NCBI GenBank assembly: GCA_947246015.1
Contig: CAMXQE010000035.1
Coordinates: 1 to 38,890, forward strand
Source: an uncultured Lachnospiraceae bacterium
GTDB lineage: Bacteria; Bacillota; Clostridia; Lachnospirales; Lachnospiraceae
Length of the DNA: 38,890 bases
Direction of reading: 5' to 3'
Under the pieces are notes generated by a model. It saw nothing but the letters and a program-made list of their open reading frames with translations, was not told where the DNA came from and did no database searches. Position numbers and translations under genes: made by a program. This document shows positions 23,890-32,640 of this stretch, piece by piece. How positions within the stretch are numbered: position 1 is the stretch's first letter; the number at the start of each line of letters is the position of its first letter.

Positions 23890-25311
23890 ATGAAGCAGAT
23901 ATTTAATCCGTATCTTCCGAGTTATGAGTACATACCGGACGGGGAACCGCATTTATTTGACGGAAGGCTTTATATTTACGGAAGCCATGATAAGTTCGGC
24001 GGGGATGATTACTGCGTCAATGATTATGTATGCTGGTCGGCGCCGGAGGAGGACTTGTCAGATTGGAGATACGAAGGCGTTATTTATAAAAAGGAACAGC
24101 ATCCCTATGCCGTAGAAAGGCGGATTCTGTTTGCCCCGGATGTGGTAAAGGGGAAGGACGGACGTTATTATCTGTATTATTCCATGGCACATTCGTCTGT
24201 TATGTCGGTGGCGGTCTGCGACAGTCCGGCGGGAACATATGAATATTACGGAGATGTTCATACAAAGGACGGACATGTGGTGGGCAGTGCAAAGGGGGAT
24301 TTTTACCAGTTTGACCCTGGAGTCTTTTTGGATGAGGAAGAATCCGGAGGAGACGGCAGGATTTTCCTGTTTTCGGGATTTTGTCCCGGAAAGCTGGAGG
24401 ATGAAAAGGGAAGAAGATATGTGGGCTGCCACATGTGCGAGCTGGAAGATGATATGCTGACGGTAAAGCGGGGACCGGAGATTATCATTGACAGGAATAC
24501 GCAGTGTCCGGAGGAACAGCGGTATTTTGAGGCTCCCTCGCTGCGAAAATTTAAGAATAAATATTATCTGATTTACTCGGTCAGGGTTGGAGGTCTGCAT
24601 TATTATATCAGTGACCGTCCGGACGGGGGATATGCATATGGCGGAAGAATCCATTCCACTTCGGACGTGGGAATCAATGGGCACAGTGTGGAGCATCCTT
24701 CCTATCCGAATGGAAATACGCATGGAAGCCTGATTGAAGTGTGGGGAAACTATTATATCTTTGACCACCGCCTGACGAATAATTCCAGTTACAGCCGTCA
24801 GGGAGTGGCAGAGCAGGTGTGGCTGGAAGAAGACGGAAGTATCCGGCAGGTGGAAGCAACGAGCTGCGGTTTAAACGGAAAACCGCTGACCGGGCTGGGG
24901 TGTTATCCGGCATACATCGCCTGTGTGCTGATGGATAAGAGAAGCTACGCCTCGAAAGAGGAACGGCAGATACGGATGCCGTGTATCTCGCAGGATGGAG
25001 AAGACAGAGAATGCGAACCGGGACAGTTTGTACGCAATATCGGCAATAACTGTGTGGTTGGGTATAAATATTTTTCGTTTGAAAGGAATGTGCGGGCAGC
25101 TTTTCTTATCAGGGGGGAAGCGGAAGGAAAGCTGACGCTCAGGATACGGGAGGACGGGGAGAGCGTATCGGAGCTGGAAATAAAAGTCCATAGCAGGGAC
25201 TGGCAGAGGCTCGAGGGGAAATTTCAGGCAAGAGGAGAAAAATGTGCATTTTATCTGGAATATACCGGAAAAGGAAGTTTTGACCTGTTGGAATTTGAAT
25301 TTATAGATTAG
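23890..25311 (+). CDS. glycoside hydrolase family 43 (arabinofuranosidase or xylosidase type)
   Basis: A cytoplasmic, five-bladed beta-propeller enzyme of 473 residues. The three GH43 acidic residues can be placed: base D17 in YIPDGEPHLF, pKa modulator D142 in YQFDPGVF, and acid E214 in RYFEAPSLRK. The C-terminal ~120 residues form a beta-sandwich with LIRGEAEGKLTLRIREDGE, like an accessory carbohydrate-binding module. Two in-frame starts are possible. ATG 23890, six bases after GGAG, begins next to the conserved NPYLPSYEYIPDGEPH and is preferred over 23860. It probably removes arabinose or xylose side chains from pectin. It follows the esterase in the same direction. Confidence 0.85.
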   Translation: MKQIFNPYLPSYEYIPDGEPHLFDGRLYIYGSHDKFGGDDYCVNDYVCWSAPEEDLSDWRYEGVIYKKEQHPYAVERRILFAPDVVKGKDGRYYLYYSMAHSSVMSVAVCDSPAGTYEYYGDVHTKDGHVVGSAKGDFYQFDPGVFLDEEESGGDGRIFLFSGFCPGKLEDEKGRRYVGCHMCELEDDMLTVKRGPEIIIDRNTQCPEEQRYFEAPSLRKFKNKYYLIYSVRVGGLHYYISDRPDGGYAYGGRIHSTSDVGINGHSVEHPSYPNGNTHGSLIEVWGNYYIFDHRLTNNSSYSRQGVAEQVWLEEDGSIRQVEATSCGLNGKPLTGLGCYPAYIACVLMDKRSYASKEERQIRMPCISQDGEDRECEPGQFVRNIGNNCVVGYKYFSFERNVRAAFLIRGEAEGKLTLRIREDGESVSELEIKVHSRDWQRLEGKFQARGEKCAFYLEYTGKGSFDLLEFEFID

Positions 25312-25396
25312 ATAAGCAGATGGGGCAGGGAAAAGCGTTGGAAAAGGACAATCCGAAATGAGTATGGAATATGGAAGAAAAAAGGAGATGCGGCAT

Positions 25397-27337
25397 ATGA
25401 AATTGCAGGAAGCGATGGAAAAGGGGAATTTGGAAGAAGTCGAAAGGCTTTTGGTGGAAAATCCTCCAATGATTGATGAGAAGACGGAAGATGGCATACC
25501 ATTATGCCTGTATGCGGCGAAGACGGGGAATCTTCCGCTGGTAAAGTATATCGTGGAGTATTCCAGAGCCAGTATGAATACGGTGGATGAAGAAAACCGG
25601 ACGATTCTGCATTACGGGGCCATGTCCGGAAATGTGGAGCTGAACCGGTATCTGGTAGAAAAGGTGGGGATGGATATTACTGCCGGGGACAGGAATCTGG
25701 TGACGCCCTATCAGATTGCATGGGAAAACGGGCAGAAAGAACTGCTGGCTTACTATGAAGAACAGGTGGGTGCAGCCTATGAGGATATGTACCACAATCC
25801 AATCCGTACAGGGATGTTTCCTGACCCTTCCATTGTCAGGGTGGGGGAAGATTATTATATGGTAAATTCTTCTTTTATCTTTTTTCCGTGTATTCCGGTT
25901 TCCCATTCCAGGGATTTGGTGCATTGGGAGATTATCGGCCATGCCATTACGAATCCGGAATGGGCAGGGTTAGAGGAACTGGAAGGGGGAAGGGGGTATT
26001 GGGCGCCGGATATTTCCTATGATAATGGTACGTTTTATATTACGGCGACGTACCGCCTGAACGATACGGGAACGGTATACCGGAAGCAGATTGTAGTTTC
26101 TTCCGATAAACCGGAAGGTCCTTACAGTGAACCTGCCATTATCGATGAGGACGGTATCGACCCTTCGATTTTCCATGAAGACGGAAGACATTATATGCTG
26201 TTAAACAGAGGTGCAAGGATTTTCGAACTGAGCAGTGACTGCAAAAAGCAGATATCGGAAGCACAGCTTCTGTATTACGGGCATCAGAAGCGTGCGCCGG
26301 AGGGACCGCATCTGTTGAAAAAGGATGGTTACTATTATCTCTTTCTTGCAGAGGGCGGTACGGGACCGGGACACCGTATCAGTGTGGCACGGAGCAGGGA
26401 ATTGATGGGAAATTACGAGCCGTGCCCGTATAATCCGATTATGCGGCAGACAGATGAAAAGGCAGGTATCCAGCGCTGCGGCCACGGAAAGCCGGTATGT
26501 ACCCAGAACGGGGAGTGGTACATGGTGTATCTGTGCGGCAGGATGATTGGGGATGGCTATAGTATGCTGGGAAGGGAAACGGCACTGGACCCTGTGACAT
26601 GGACTGCGGACGGATGGCCGGTGGTCAATGGGTTAAAAGGCCCAAGTGTGCTGCAGAAGAAGCCGGATTTGCCGGAGTGGACGGAAGATGCAAAAGCCAT
26701 GGGCAGGGGGAATGGACAGGAGGGGAAAGGTAAGCCGTATTCCCCGGCAAAAGAGTGGGTAACGCCCCGTGCACCGGAAGAGGGCGGTGTGTGCTGCAAT
26801 GCGGACGGTACATTCCGGCTCAAAGGAAGCAGGTATCCGCTGGCACAGGTGGAGGCACGGAACATTCTTCTGCGGCGGCAGACTGCTTTCCGGTTTACGG
26901 CAGAGGCGAATCTCCGGATTCCGGAATTGGAAGAGGGACAGGAAGCAGGGCTGACCTGCTATTACGATGAAAATACATGGGTATGTTTTTTCATTGGCAG
27001 AGAAGGAGAACAATATTTCTTACAGGTGAAGGAACATATCGGGACGGAGGATATCTGCCATGAGAAGGTAATGTGTCAGGCATCTGTTGAGGAGCTGACA
27101 GGGCAGCGGCTTTGCCTGCGGGTGGATACGGACTATCTGAGAAGGGATTTTTCGTTCCGGCTGATGGGAGAGGAAGGACAGGCGGCACATTTAGAGAATG
27201 TATACTATTTGTGCGATGAGGGAATCCGCATGGGGAAACGCTTTACCGGAGCCATGGTGGGGATGTATGCCTATGGGGGAGAGCGCGGACTGTATGCGGA
27301 ATATGACAGCTTTTTATATAAAGCGGAGAATGGATGA
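25397..27337 (+). CDS. ankyrin repeat - GH43 fusion glycosidase
   Basis: Two parts in one intact frame of 646 residues. Residues 1-125 are ankyrin repeats: LQEAMEKGNLEEVERLL, GIPLCLYAAKTGNLPLVKYIVE, NRTILHYGAMSGNVELNRYLVE and a last partial unit. From 130 a GH43 propeller follows, with base D143 (FPDPSIV), WAPD (D205), pKa modulator D255 (GIDPSIF) and acid E302 (APEGPHLL). A C-terminal concanavalin-like beta domain, as in GH43 xylosidases/arabinofuranosidases, completes it. There is no signal peptide. ATG 25397, nine bases after GGAG, starts exactly at the first ankyrin helix; ATG 25358 is an alternative. An ankyrin module on a bacterial GH43 is unusual and may mediate contact with another cytoplasmic protein. 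Confidence 0.88.
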   Translation: MKLQEAMEKGNLEEVERLLVENPPMIDEKTEDGIPLCLYAAKTGNLPLVKYIVEYSRASMNTVDEENRTILHYGAMSGNVELNRYLVEKVGMDITAGDRNLVTPYQIAWENGQKELLAYYEEQVGAAYEDMYHNPIRTGMFPDPSIVRVGEDYYMVNSSFIFFPCIPVSHSRDLVHWEIIGHAITNPEWAGLEELEGGRGYWAPDISYDNGTFYITATYRLNDTGTVYRKQIVVSSDKPEGPYSEPAIIDEDGIDPSIFHEDGRHYMLLNRGARIFELSSDCKKQISEAQLLYYGHQKRAPEGPHLLKKDGYYYLFLAEGGTGPGHRISVARSRELMGNYEPCPYNPIMRQTDEKAGIQRCGHGKPVCTQNGEWYMVYLCGRMIGDGYSMLGRETALDPVTWTADGWPVVNGLKGPSVLQKKPDLPEWTEDAKAMGRGNGQEGKGKPYSPAKEWVTPRAPEEGGVCCNADGTFRLKGSRYPLAQVEARNILLRRQTAFRFTAEANLRIPELEEGQEAGLTCYYDENTWVCFFIGREGEQYFLQVKEHIGTEDICHEKVMCQASVEELTGQRLCLRVDTDYLRRDFSFRLMGEEGQAAHLENVYYLCDEGIRMGKRFTGAMVGMYAYGGERGLYAEYDSFLYKAENG

Positions 27338-27435
27338 GGTTTCCGGCGGAGATTTGAGCCGGGATTTTGAAGGCGGGTTTCAGACAGCAGGGGATTTGCG
27401 GGGAAAAGTGACTGGCGGAAGGATAAGAGAAAAGA

Positions 27436-28854
27436 ATGGCTAAGAAGATTAACAGAGATTTGATTTTAAACGGAAATATGGTCAGTGCAATTCTGTCCAT
27501 CGCGATTCCGGTAGTAATTAATAGTTTTCTGCAGACGATGTATAACCTGACGGATACTTACTGGCTGGGGAAGCTGGGAACGGAAGAACTGGCGGCGATT
27601 AATCTGGTGACGCCTTTGCAGAATATTGTAGTGAATTTCGGTACGGGCATTACCGTGGCAGGTTCCGTGCTGATTGCCCAGTATATCGGGGCGAAACGGG
27701 ATGAGGATGCAAGGAGTATGGCAAATCAGATATTTGCCTGCGCCATGATTTTCTCTATTGCCTGTGCGGCCGTCTGCTGTGCGGCGACTCCGGCTATCGT
27801 AAGCTGGCTGGGAGCAGACGGGGTGACGTGGAATTACAGTAAGACTTACATGCAGCTGGTCATACTGGATATGCCGTTTTTGTATATGGTGAATATTTAT
27901 GCCGCCATCCATCAGGCGCAGGGAGATACGGTGCGTCCCATGTTCTTAAATCTTTTGGGAATTTCACTGAATATGGCGCTGGACCCGCTGTTTATGGTAG
28001 TGCTTCGCTGGGGTGTGGCAGGAGCGGCGCTGGCAACCATTACAGCGAAAGCAGTTCCGGCGGTGATTGCTTTTGTGCTGCTGCACCATAAAAGCGGGCT
28101 GGTGTATCTGAAGCTGTCGGCTTTGAAATTTGAAAAGGAAAAGCTGAAGAGTATTCTTGTAATCGGACTTCCTACCGCAGTAGGAGGAAGTACGCTGCAG
28201 CTTGGATTTCTGCTGATGAGTAAAAATGTATTTAAATACGGGACACAGGCAATGGCAGCTTACGGTATCGGAAATAAGGTGAACGGATTGATTTCCCTGC
28301 CGTCTAACGGCATTGGTTCTGCGGTGTCTACCATTGTAGGGCAGAATGTGGGAGCAAAACAGTTGAAGCGGGCGGAGCAGGGCTATAAGCTGTCCATGAA
28401 AATCAGTATTGTTTTTTTGTTCGCGGGTGGTATGATTCTTTCCCGGATGCCCATATCCACGGCGATTGTCAGCATCTTTTCCGATGATGCGGATGTGATA
28501 GGGATGGCGGCGGACTTCTTAAGCGTGATGGCATTCTGGTGCTTTACCAACGGGATGTATAATTCCACTATCGGGCTGTTCCAGGGAAGCGGGCATACGG
28601 AAGTGACAATGTTGGTAGAGGTATCGAGGCTGTGGATTTTCCGGTTTGCCACATTGTTTGTATGCGAAACCTTTTTAGGGATGGGGGTACGGAGTATATG
28701 GTATTCCGTGGTGATCAGCAACGGGATATCGGCTGTGATACTCTATATCGTTTACCGGACGGGATATTGGAAGCGGAGCAGGATGAAGAAGGGAAAAGCA
28801 CAGGAGGAAAATGCAGGAGAAAGTAAGGAAAAAGGGAAGGAAGAAGGAAAATAA
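27436..28854 (+). CDS. MATE family efflux transporter
   Basis: Multidrug and toxic-compound extrusion protein with the usual length (472 residues) and about 12 membrane helices arranged as two six-helix halves. Typical MATE segments are SIAIPVVINSFLQTMYNLTDTYWLGKLGTEELAAIN at the N-terminus and GIGNKVNGLISLPSNGIGSAVSTIVGQNVGA in the second half. Such proteins export cationic drugs or metabolites using Na+ or H+. The C-terminal ~30 residues are a charged Lys/Glu tail running into the purine-rich repeat. It lies inside the pectin cluster between GH43 and GH105 genes, in the same direction; its substrate there is unknown. Confidence 0.9.
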   Translation: MAKKINRDLILNGNMVSAILSIAIPVVINSFLQTMYNLTDTYWLGKLGTEELAAINLVTPLQNIVVNFGTGITVAGSVLIAQYIGAKRDEDARSMANQIFACAMIFSIACAAVCCAATPAIVSWLGADGVTWNYSKTYMQLVILDMPFLYMVNIYAAIHQAQGDTVRPMFLNLLGISLNMALDPLFMVVLRWGVAGAALATITAKAVPAVIAFVLLHHKSGLVYLKLSALKFEKEKLKSILVIGLPTAVGGSTLQLGFLLMSKNVFKYGTQAMAAYGIGNKVNGLISLPSNGIGSAVSTIVGQNVGAKQLKRAEQGYKLSMKISIVFLFAGGMILSRMPISTAIVSIFSDDADVIGMAADFLSVMAFWCFTNGMYNSTIGLFQGSGHTEVTMLVEVSRLWIFRFATLFVCETFLGMGVRSIWYSVVISNGISAVILYIVYRTGYWKRSRMKKGKAQEENAGESKEKGKEEGK

Positions 28855-28946
28855 AAGAACAGGAAATAAAGGAACAGGAAAATAAAGGAGCAGGAAAATA
28901 AAAAAAGGAAAATAAAAAAGGAAAATAAAGGGAATAGGAAAGAAAA
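28846..28946 (+). repeat. purine-rich degenerate tandem repeat
   Basis: Six units of 13-17 bases starting GGAAAATAAA or a close variant, overlapping the 3' end of the MATE gene and filling the gap before the GH105 gene. Confidence 0.7.
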
Positions 28947-28970
28947 AAGTGAAAGAATAAGGAGGAGAAG

Positions 28971-30089
28971 ATGAAAGCGGAGAAATTTATGCGGGACTAT
29001 GTAAAGGAGTATACCAGATTCAAGGAATACTGGAATTATGAGGACGGATGCGTACTGGAAGGTGCGGCGCAGATGTATGGGGCGTCAGGTGAGGCATTCT
29101 ATGCGGATTTTGTGGAGGATTATCTGAAATATTTTGTCATGGAAGATGGGACAATCGACCATTTCCATCCGGGTAAGTTCAATCTGGACAGTATTAAGAG
29201 CGGCAGGGCATTATTTTTCATGTATGAGAGAACCGGGGAAGAAAAGTATCGCAAGGCGATAGAGTTTCTCATGGACAGACTGCGGGATCATCCCAGATGT
29301 GAGTGCGGGAATTTTTACCACAAAGACATCTATCCGCAGCAGGTGTGGCTGGACGGGTTGTATATGGCGCAGCCTTTTTACATGGAATATGAAACAAAGT
29401 ATGAGAAAAAGGAAAAGTACAACGACATTATCAGTCAGTTTGAAAACGTGCAGAAATATATGTATGATGCGGAGAAGGGGCTTTGTTATCACGGCTATGA
29501 CGAGGCAAAGGCACAGTTTTGGGCAGATAAGAAGACCGGCTGTTCTTCCTGTTTCTGGCTGAGGAGTATGGGCTGGTATCTGATGGCCCTTGTAGATGTG
29601 ACAGACGGGATGAGTGTGGAAATCTATGAGCAGTACAGAAAGCTGGTGGATATCTACCGTTTATTGTTAAAAGGAATCTTAAAGTATCAGGATAAGGAAA
29701 GTAAACTGTTTTATCAGGTCATAGACAGGAGCGACGCGGAAGGTAATTATACGGAAACTTCGGGAAGCCTGATGGTGGCGTACTCCATTCTGAAGGCGTG
29801 CCGGATGGGGATTTTGTTAAAAGAAAAATATGCATCGGTGGGTATGGAAATTCTGGAATCCGTGATGGAAAAAAGACTGGAGGAACGGGACGGAAAGATG
29901 CATCTGACCGGAATCTGCCACGCCGCAGGTCTGGGTCCGGAGGACAATCCGGTGCGGGACGGTTCCCTTGCCTATTATCTGTCGGAGGAAGTGGGAGAGG
30001 ATGACCCCAAGGCAGCCGGCGTTTTCATGATGGCATATGCGCAGTATGTACAGCTTAAAAAGGAAATGGAGCAGGAAGGCGTACTGTGA
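28971..30089 (+). CDS. unsaturated rhamnogalacturonyl hydrolase (GH105, YteR type)
   Basis: A 372-residue protein of the (alpha/alpha)6-barrel family GH88/105. It hydrolyses the unsaturated galacturonic acid from rhamnogalacturonan fragments left by lyases, in the cytoplasm. The family pattern QVWLDGLYMAQPFYMEY is clear (likely catalytic D128), as is the later FWLRSMGWYLMALVDV, a variant of the FWGRGNGW motif. There is no signal peptide. A perfect GGAGGAG ribosome site precedes the ATG. No pectate or rhamnogalacturonan lyase is in the window, so the unsaturated ends must come from lyases elsewhere or from other microbes. Confidence 0.88.
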   Translation: MKAEKFMRDYVKEYTRFKEYWNYEDGCVLEGAAQMYGASGEAFYADFVEDYLKYFVMEDGTIDHFHPGKFNLDSIKSGRALFFMYERTGEEKYRKAIEFLMDRLRDHPRCECGNFYHKDIYPQQVWLDGLYMAQPFYMEYETKYEKKEKYNDIISQFENVQKYMYDAEKGLCYHGYDEAKAQFWADKKTGCSSCFWLRSMGWYLMALVDVTDGMSVEIYEQYRKLVDIYRLLLKGILKYQDKESKLFYQVIDRSDAEGNYTETSGSLMVAYSILKACRMGILLKEKYASVGMEILESVMEKRLEERDGKMHLTGICHAAGLGPEDNPVRDGSLAYYLSEEVGEDDPKAAGVFMMAYAQYVQLKKEMEQEGVL

Positions 30090-30141
30090 GTAGTTTTAGG
30101 AAGAAGTGGAAACAGAAATCAAATAAGTGAGGAGAAGCGCG

Positions 30142-31698
30142 ATGAAAGTAAAATTGATGATGAAATCGGCAAGGAGCGCCGTGATTGAAATTGCAGACGG
30201 CGGGACATATCAGACGAAAGAAGCATACAGGATTCTGGTAAACGGCGTTTTTGTGAAGCAGGCGGAGACGGTCATTACTTCCCTGTTCGGGCTGAATCCG
30301 GAGACGGAGTATGAGGTGACAGTGGAAAAAGAGGATGGTTCCGAAAAGGAGAGCCTGCATTTTACGACGGATTATGAGTTTGTTACGTTAAATGTCAGGG
30401 ATTTCGGGGCAAAAGGGGACGGCATTCAGGATGATACGAAATTCATCCAGGCGGCAATCCTTGCCTGCCCGAAGAAGAGCAGGGTGCTTGTTCCGAAAGG
30501 AACTTACCGGATTACCAGCCTGTTTCTGAAAAGCAACATCAATCTGGAGATTGCAAAGGGAGCGGAGTTAAAGGCAGATACGGAGCGGTTTGCCTATCCG
30601 CGTTTTCCGGGCGTCATTCAGAGTTATGATGAAACAGAAGATTATAATTTAGGAAGCTGGGAGGGGAACCCGCTGCCTATGTTTGCCGCAATTATTACGG
30701 GAATCGATGTGGAGAATGTACTGATTTACGGGGAAGGCATAATCAATGGAAGCGGTTCTAAGGAAAACTGGTGGAAGAATCCCAAGGTGATGGTGGGAGC
30801 TTTCCGTCCGCGGATGTTTTTCATCAATCACTGTAAAGGGATTACCCTGCAGGGCGTGAAATTCTGCAACAGTCCGTCATGGACGCTGCATCCGTATTTC
30901 AGCGATGATTTGAAGTTCTATAATCTGATTATCGAGAATCCCAGCGATTCGCCGAATACGGACGGACTGGACCCGGAGTCCTGCAAAGATGTGGAAATCG
31001 CAGGGGTGCGTTTTTCCTTAGGGGATGACTGTATCGCCGTAAAATCCGGTAAGATTTATATGGGAAAGAAACATAAAAGACCATCGGAAAACATTCATAT
31101 CCGCCAGTGCCTGATGGAGAACGGACATGGCGCCGTGACGATAGGAAGCGAGATGGCAGGCGGCGTGAAGAACCTGACGGTGGAGGAATGTCTGTTCCGC
31201 CATACGGACAGGGGACTGCGCATCAAGACAAGAAGGGGACGCGGCGAGGATGCGGTGCTGGATAAAATTGCATTTAAGAAAATTGATATGGACCATGTAA
31301 TGACGCCTTTTGTGGTGAACAGTTTTTATTTCTGCGACCCTGACGGCAAGACAGAGTATGTACAGAGCAGGGAAGCGATGCCGGTGGATGACCGCACGCC
31401 CTGCATTAAACGGATGGATTTTGAGGATATCAATGCAAGGAACTGCCATGTGGCGGCGGCTTATTTTGACGGGCTGCCGGAGCAGAAGATTGAAGAAATC
31501 CGTATGGAGAATATTACGGTTACTTATGCGGAGAATCCCAAATGCGACGTGCCGTCCATGTCGGCGGGCGTGGAGCCCTGCAGTCTGAAGGGGATATGGG
31601 CGAACAATGTAAAGAAACTGAAACTGAAGAATGTTTCTATCACAGGGCAGCAGGGAGAAGCGATTGTCTTAAGCGGTGTGGACGAATTGGAGCAGTAG
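30142..31698 (+). CDS. polygalacturonase family GH28
   Basis: A 518-residue right-handed parallel beta-helix enzyme. An N-terminal ~80-residue fibronectin-like domain precedes LNVRDFGAKGDGIQDDTKFIQAA, the usual start of the helix. All four GH28 signatures are present: NTD (272-274), GDD (294-296), GHG (328-330) and RIK (360-362). It inverts and hydrolyses galacturonic acid linkages in homogalacturonan or rhamnogalacturonan. No signal peptide is seen, so it probably acts on imported oligomers. A GTG at 30127 is in frame, but ATG 30142 follows GTGAGGAG and is chosen. Last gene of the pectin cluster; no clear terminator follows. Confidence 0.92.
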   Translation: MKVKLMMKSARSAVIEIADGGTYQTKEAYRILVNGVFVKQAETVITSLFGLNPETEYEVTVEKEDGSEKESLHFTTDYEFVTLNVRDFGAKGDGIQDDTKFIQAAILACPKKSRVLVPKGTYRITSLFLKSNINLEIAKGAELKADTERFAYPRFPGVIQSYDETEDYNLGSWEGNPLPMFAAIITGIDVENVLIYGEGIINGSGSKENWWKNPKVMVGAFRPRMFFINHCKGITLQGVKFCNSPSWTLHPYFSDDLKFYNLIIENPSDSPNTDGLDPESCKDVEIAGVRFSLGDDCIAVKSGKIYMGKKHKRPSENIHIRQCLMENGHGAVTIGSEMAGGVKNLTVEECLFRHTDRGLRIKTRRGRGEDAVLDKIAFKKIDMDHVMTPFVVNSFYFCDPDGKTEYVQSREAMPVDDRTPCIKRMDFEDINARNCHVAAAYFDGLPEQKIEEIRMENITVTYAENPKCDVPSMSAGVEPCSLKGIWANNVKKLKLKNVSITGQQGEAIVLSGVDELEQ

Positions 31699-31732
31699 GC
31701 GCATCCGGAAAAGGGCGGTAAAAGAACGTTTT

Positions 31733-31807
31733 GGAAAGAAAAATTCCGGAAAGAAAAATTCCGGAAAGAAATATTTCAAAAGAAAAAATTTCAAAAGAAA
31801 AATATTA
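31733..31807 (+). repeat. short purine-rich tandem repeat after GH28
   Basis: GGAAAGAAAAATTCC is repeated twice exactly, followed by degenerate GGAAAGAAATATTTC and CAAAAGAAAAA-type units. Confidence 0.65.
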
Positions 31808-31908
31808 AAAAGATGAATTATCACATCGGATATGATATACTTCATCTAAAAGGACATACGGTGCGGACAGGCGCAGCATGGGGAGTAAGCGTCAGGATGT
31901 ATGGAAAC

Positions 31909-31940
31909 GTAACAGTGAAGCCGGAGACTTGAACTGTTAC
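31909..31940. repeat. GTAACAGT palindromic repeat upstream of carbonic anhydrase
   Basis: GTAACAGT (31909-31916) pairs with ACTGTTAC (31933-31940). ATGGAAACGTA flanks it on both sides as a direct repeat (31901 and 31941). Third member of the family at 4181 and 5397. Confidence 0.55.
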
Positions 31941-31994
31941 ATGGAAACGTATGCGGCGCCTGCGCCGGGCCGGAAGACAGAAATGGAGGAAGTT

Positions 31995-32558
31995 ATGCAC
32001 GAAGGAAATGTATCAGCAGCAGAAGCACTGGAAAAATTAAAAGAAGGGAATAAACGTTACATAACGGCAGAGACGAATCCGGGGGATATCTCTCCGAAAG
32101 TACGGCAGTTTACCTGTGACAATGGACAGAGCCCTTATGCGGTTGTAATAGCATGTTCGGACTCAAGAGTGATTCCGGAAAGCATCTTTTCGGCTGGAAT
32201 CGGTGAATTGTTCGTTATCCGTGTGGCAGGGAATGTCATGGACCATCATCAGCTGGGAAGCGTGGAATATGCGGCGGAACATCTCGGATGCAGGCTGGTG
32301 CTGGTATTGGGGCATGAGCGGTGCGGGGCCGTGGGCGCTGCCGTACAGGGGCCGCAGGAAGGCTTCGTAAAGTACATTACCGATGAAATCTGCAGGGCAA
32401 TCGGTGAAGAAAAGGACGAATGGCGTGCAAGCTGTCTGAATGTGAAGAGAAGCGTATCCGTGATTAAGGAGCTTCTTGGAATTCAGGAGGAAGACGACCT
32501 GAAAGTATGCGGGGCTGTTTATCATATCGGCAGCGGCGAAGTTGAGTTTCTGGACTAA
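31995..32558 (+). CDS. beta-class carbonic anhydrase
   Basis: A 187-residue zinc enzyme interconverting CO2 and bicarbonate. The zinc ligands of beta enzymes are visible: C54 in ACSDSR (with the D56-R58 dyad), H107 and C110 in GHERCGA. The frame extends upstream to 31878, but ATG 31995 follows GGAGG by five bases and starts at the family N-terminus (NVSAAEALEKLKEGNKRYI), so it is used. The untranslated leader holds the GTAACAGT palindrome. It is monocistronic and ends in a bidirectional hairpin shared with the symporter gene. Confidence 0.92.
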   Translation: MHEGNVSAAEALEKLKEGNKRYITAETNPGDISPKVRQFTCDNGQSPYAVVIACSDSRVIPESIFSAGIGELFVIRVAGNVMDHHQLGSVEYAAEHLGCRLVLVLGHERCGAVGAAVQGPQEGFVKYITDEICRAIGEEKDEWRASCLNVKRSVSVIKELLGIQEEDDLKVCGAVYHIGSGEVEFLD

Positions 32559-32603
32559 AGAAACGCCGCCCGAAGGCGGCAGAATCAGAAGAAGATGAAA
32601 TGT

Positions 32604-32640
32604 GCTGTCCCTTGCATGGCAAGCGGACAGCTTATTTTAT
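32604..32640. terminator. bidirectional terminator between carbonic anhydrase and symporter
   Basis: GCTGTCC (32604-32610) pairs with GGACAGC (32625-32631), continued by CTTGC/GCAAG around a three-base loop. A TTATTTTAT tail follows on the plus strand; the minus-strand tail is weaker. An additional GCCGCC-cgaa-GGCGGC stem lies just upstream. Confidence 0.7.
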
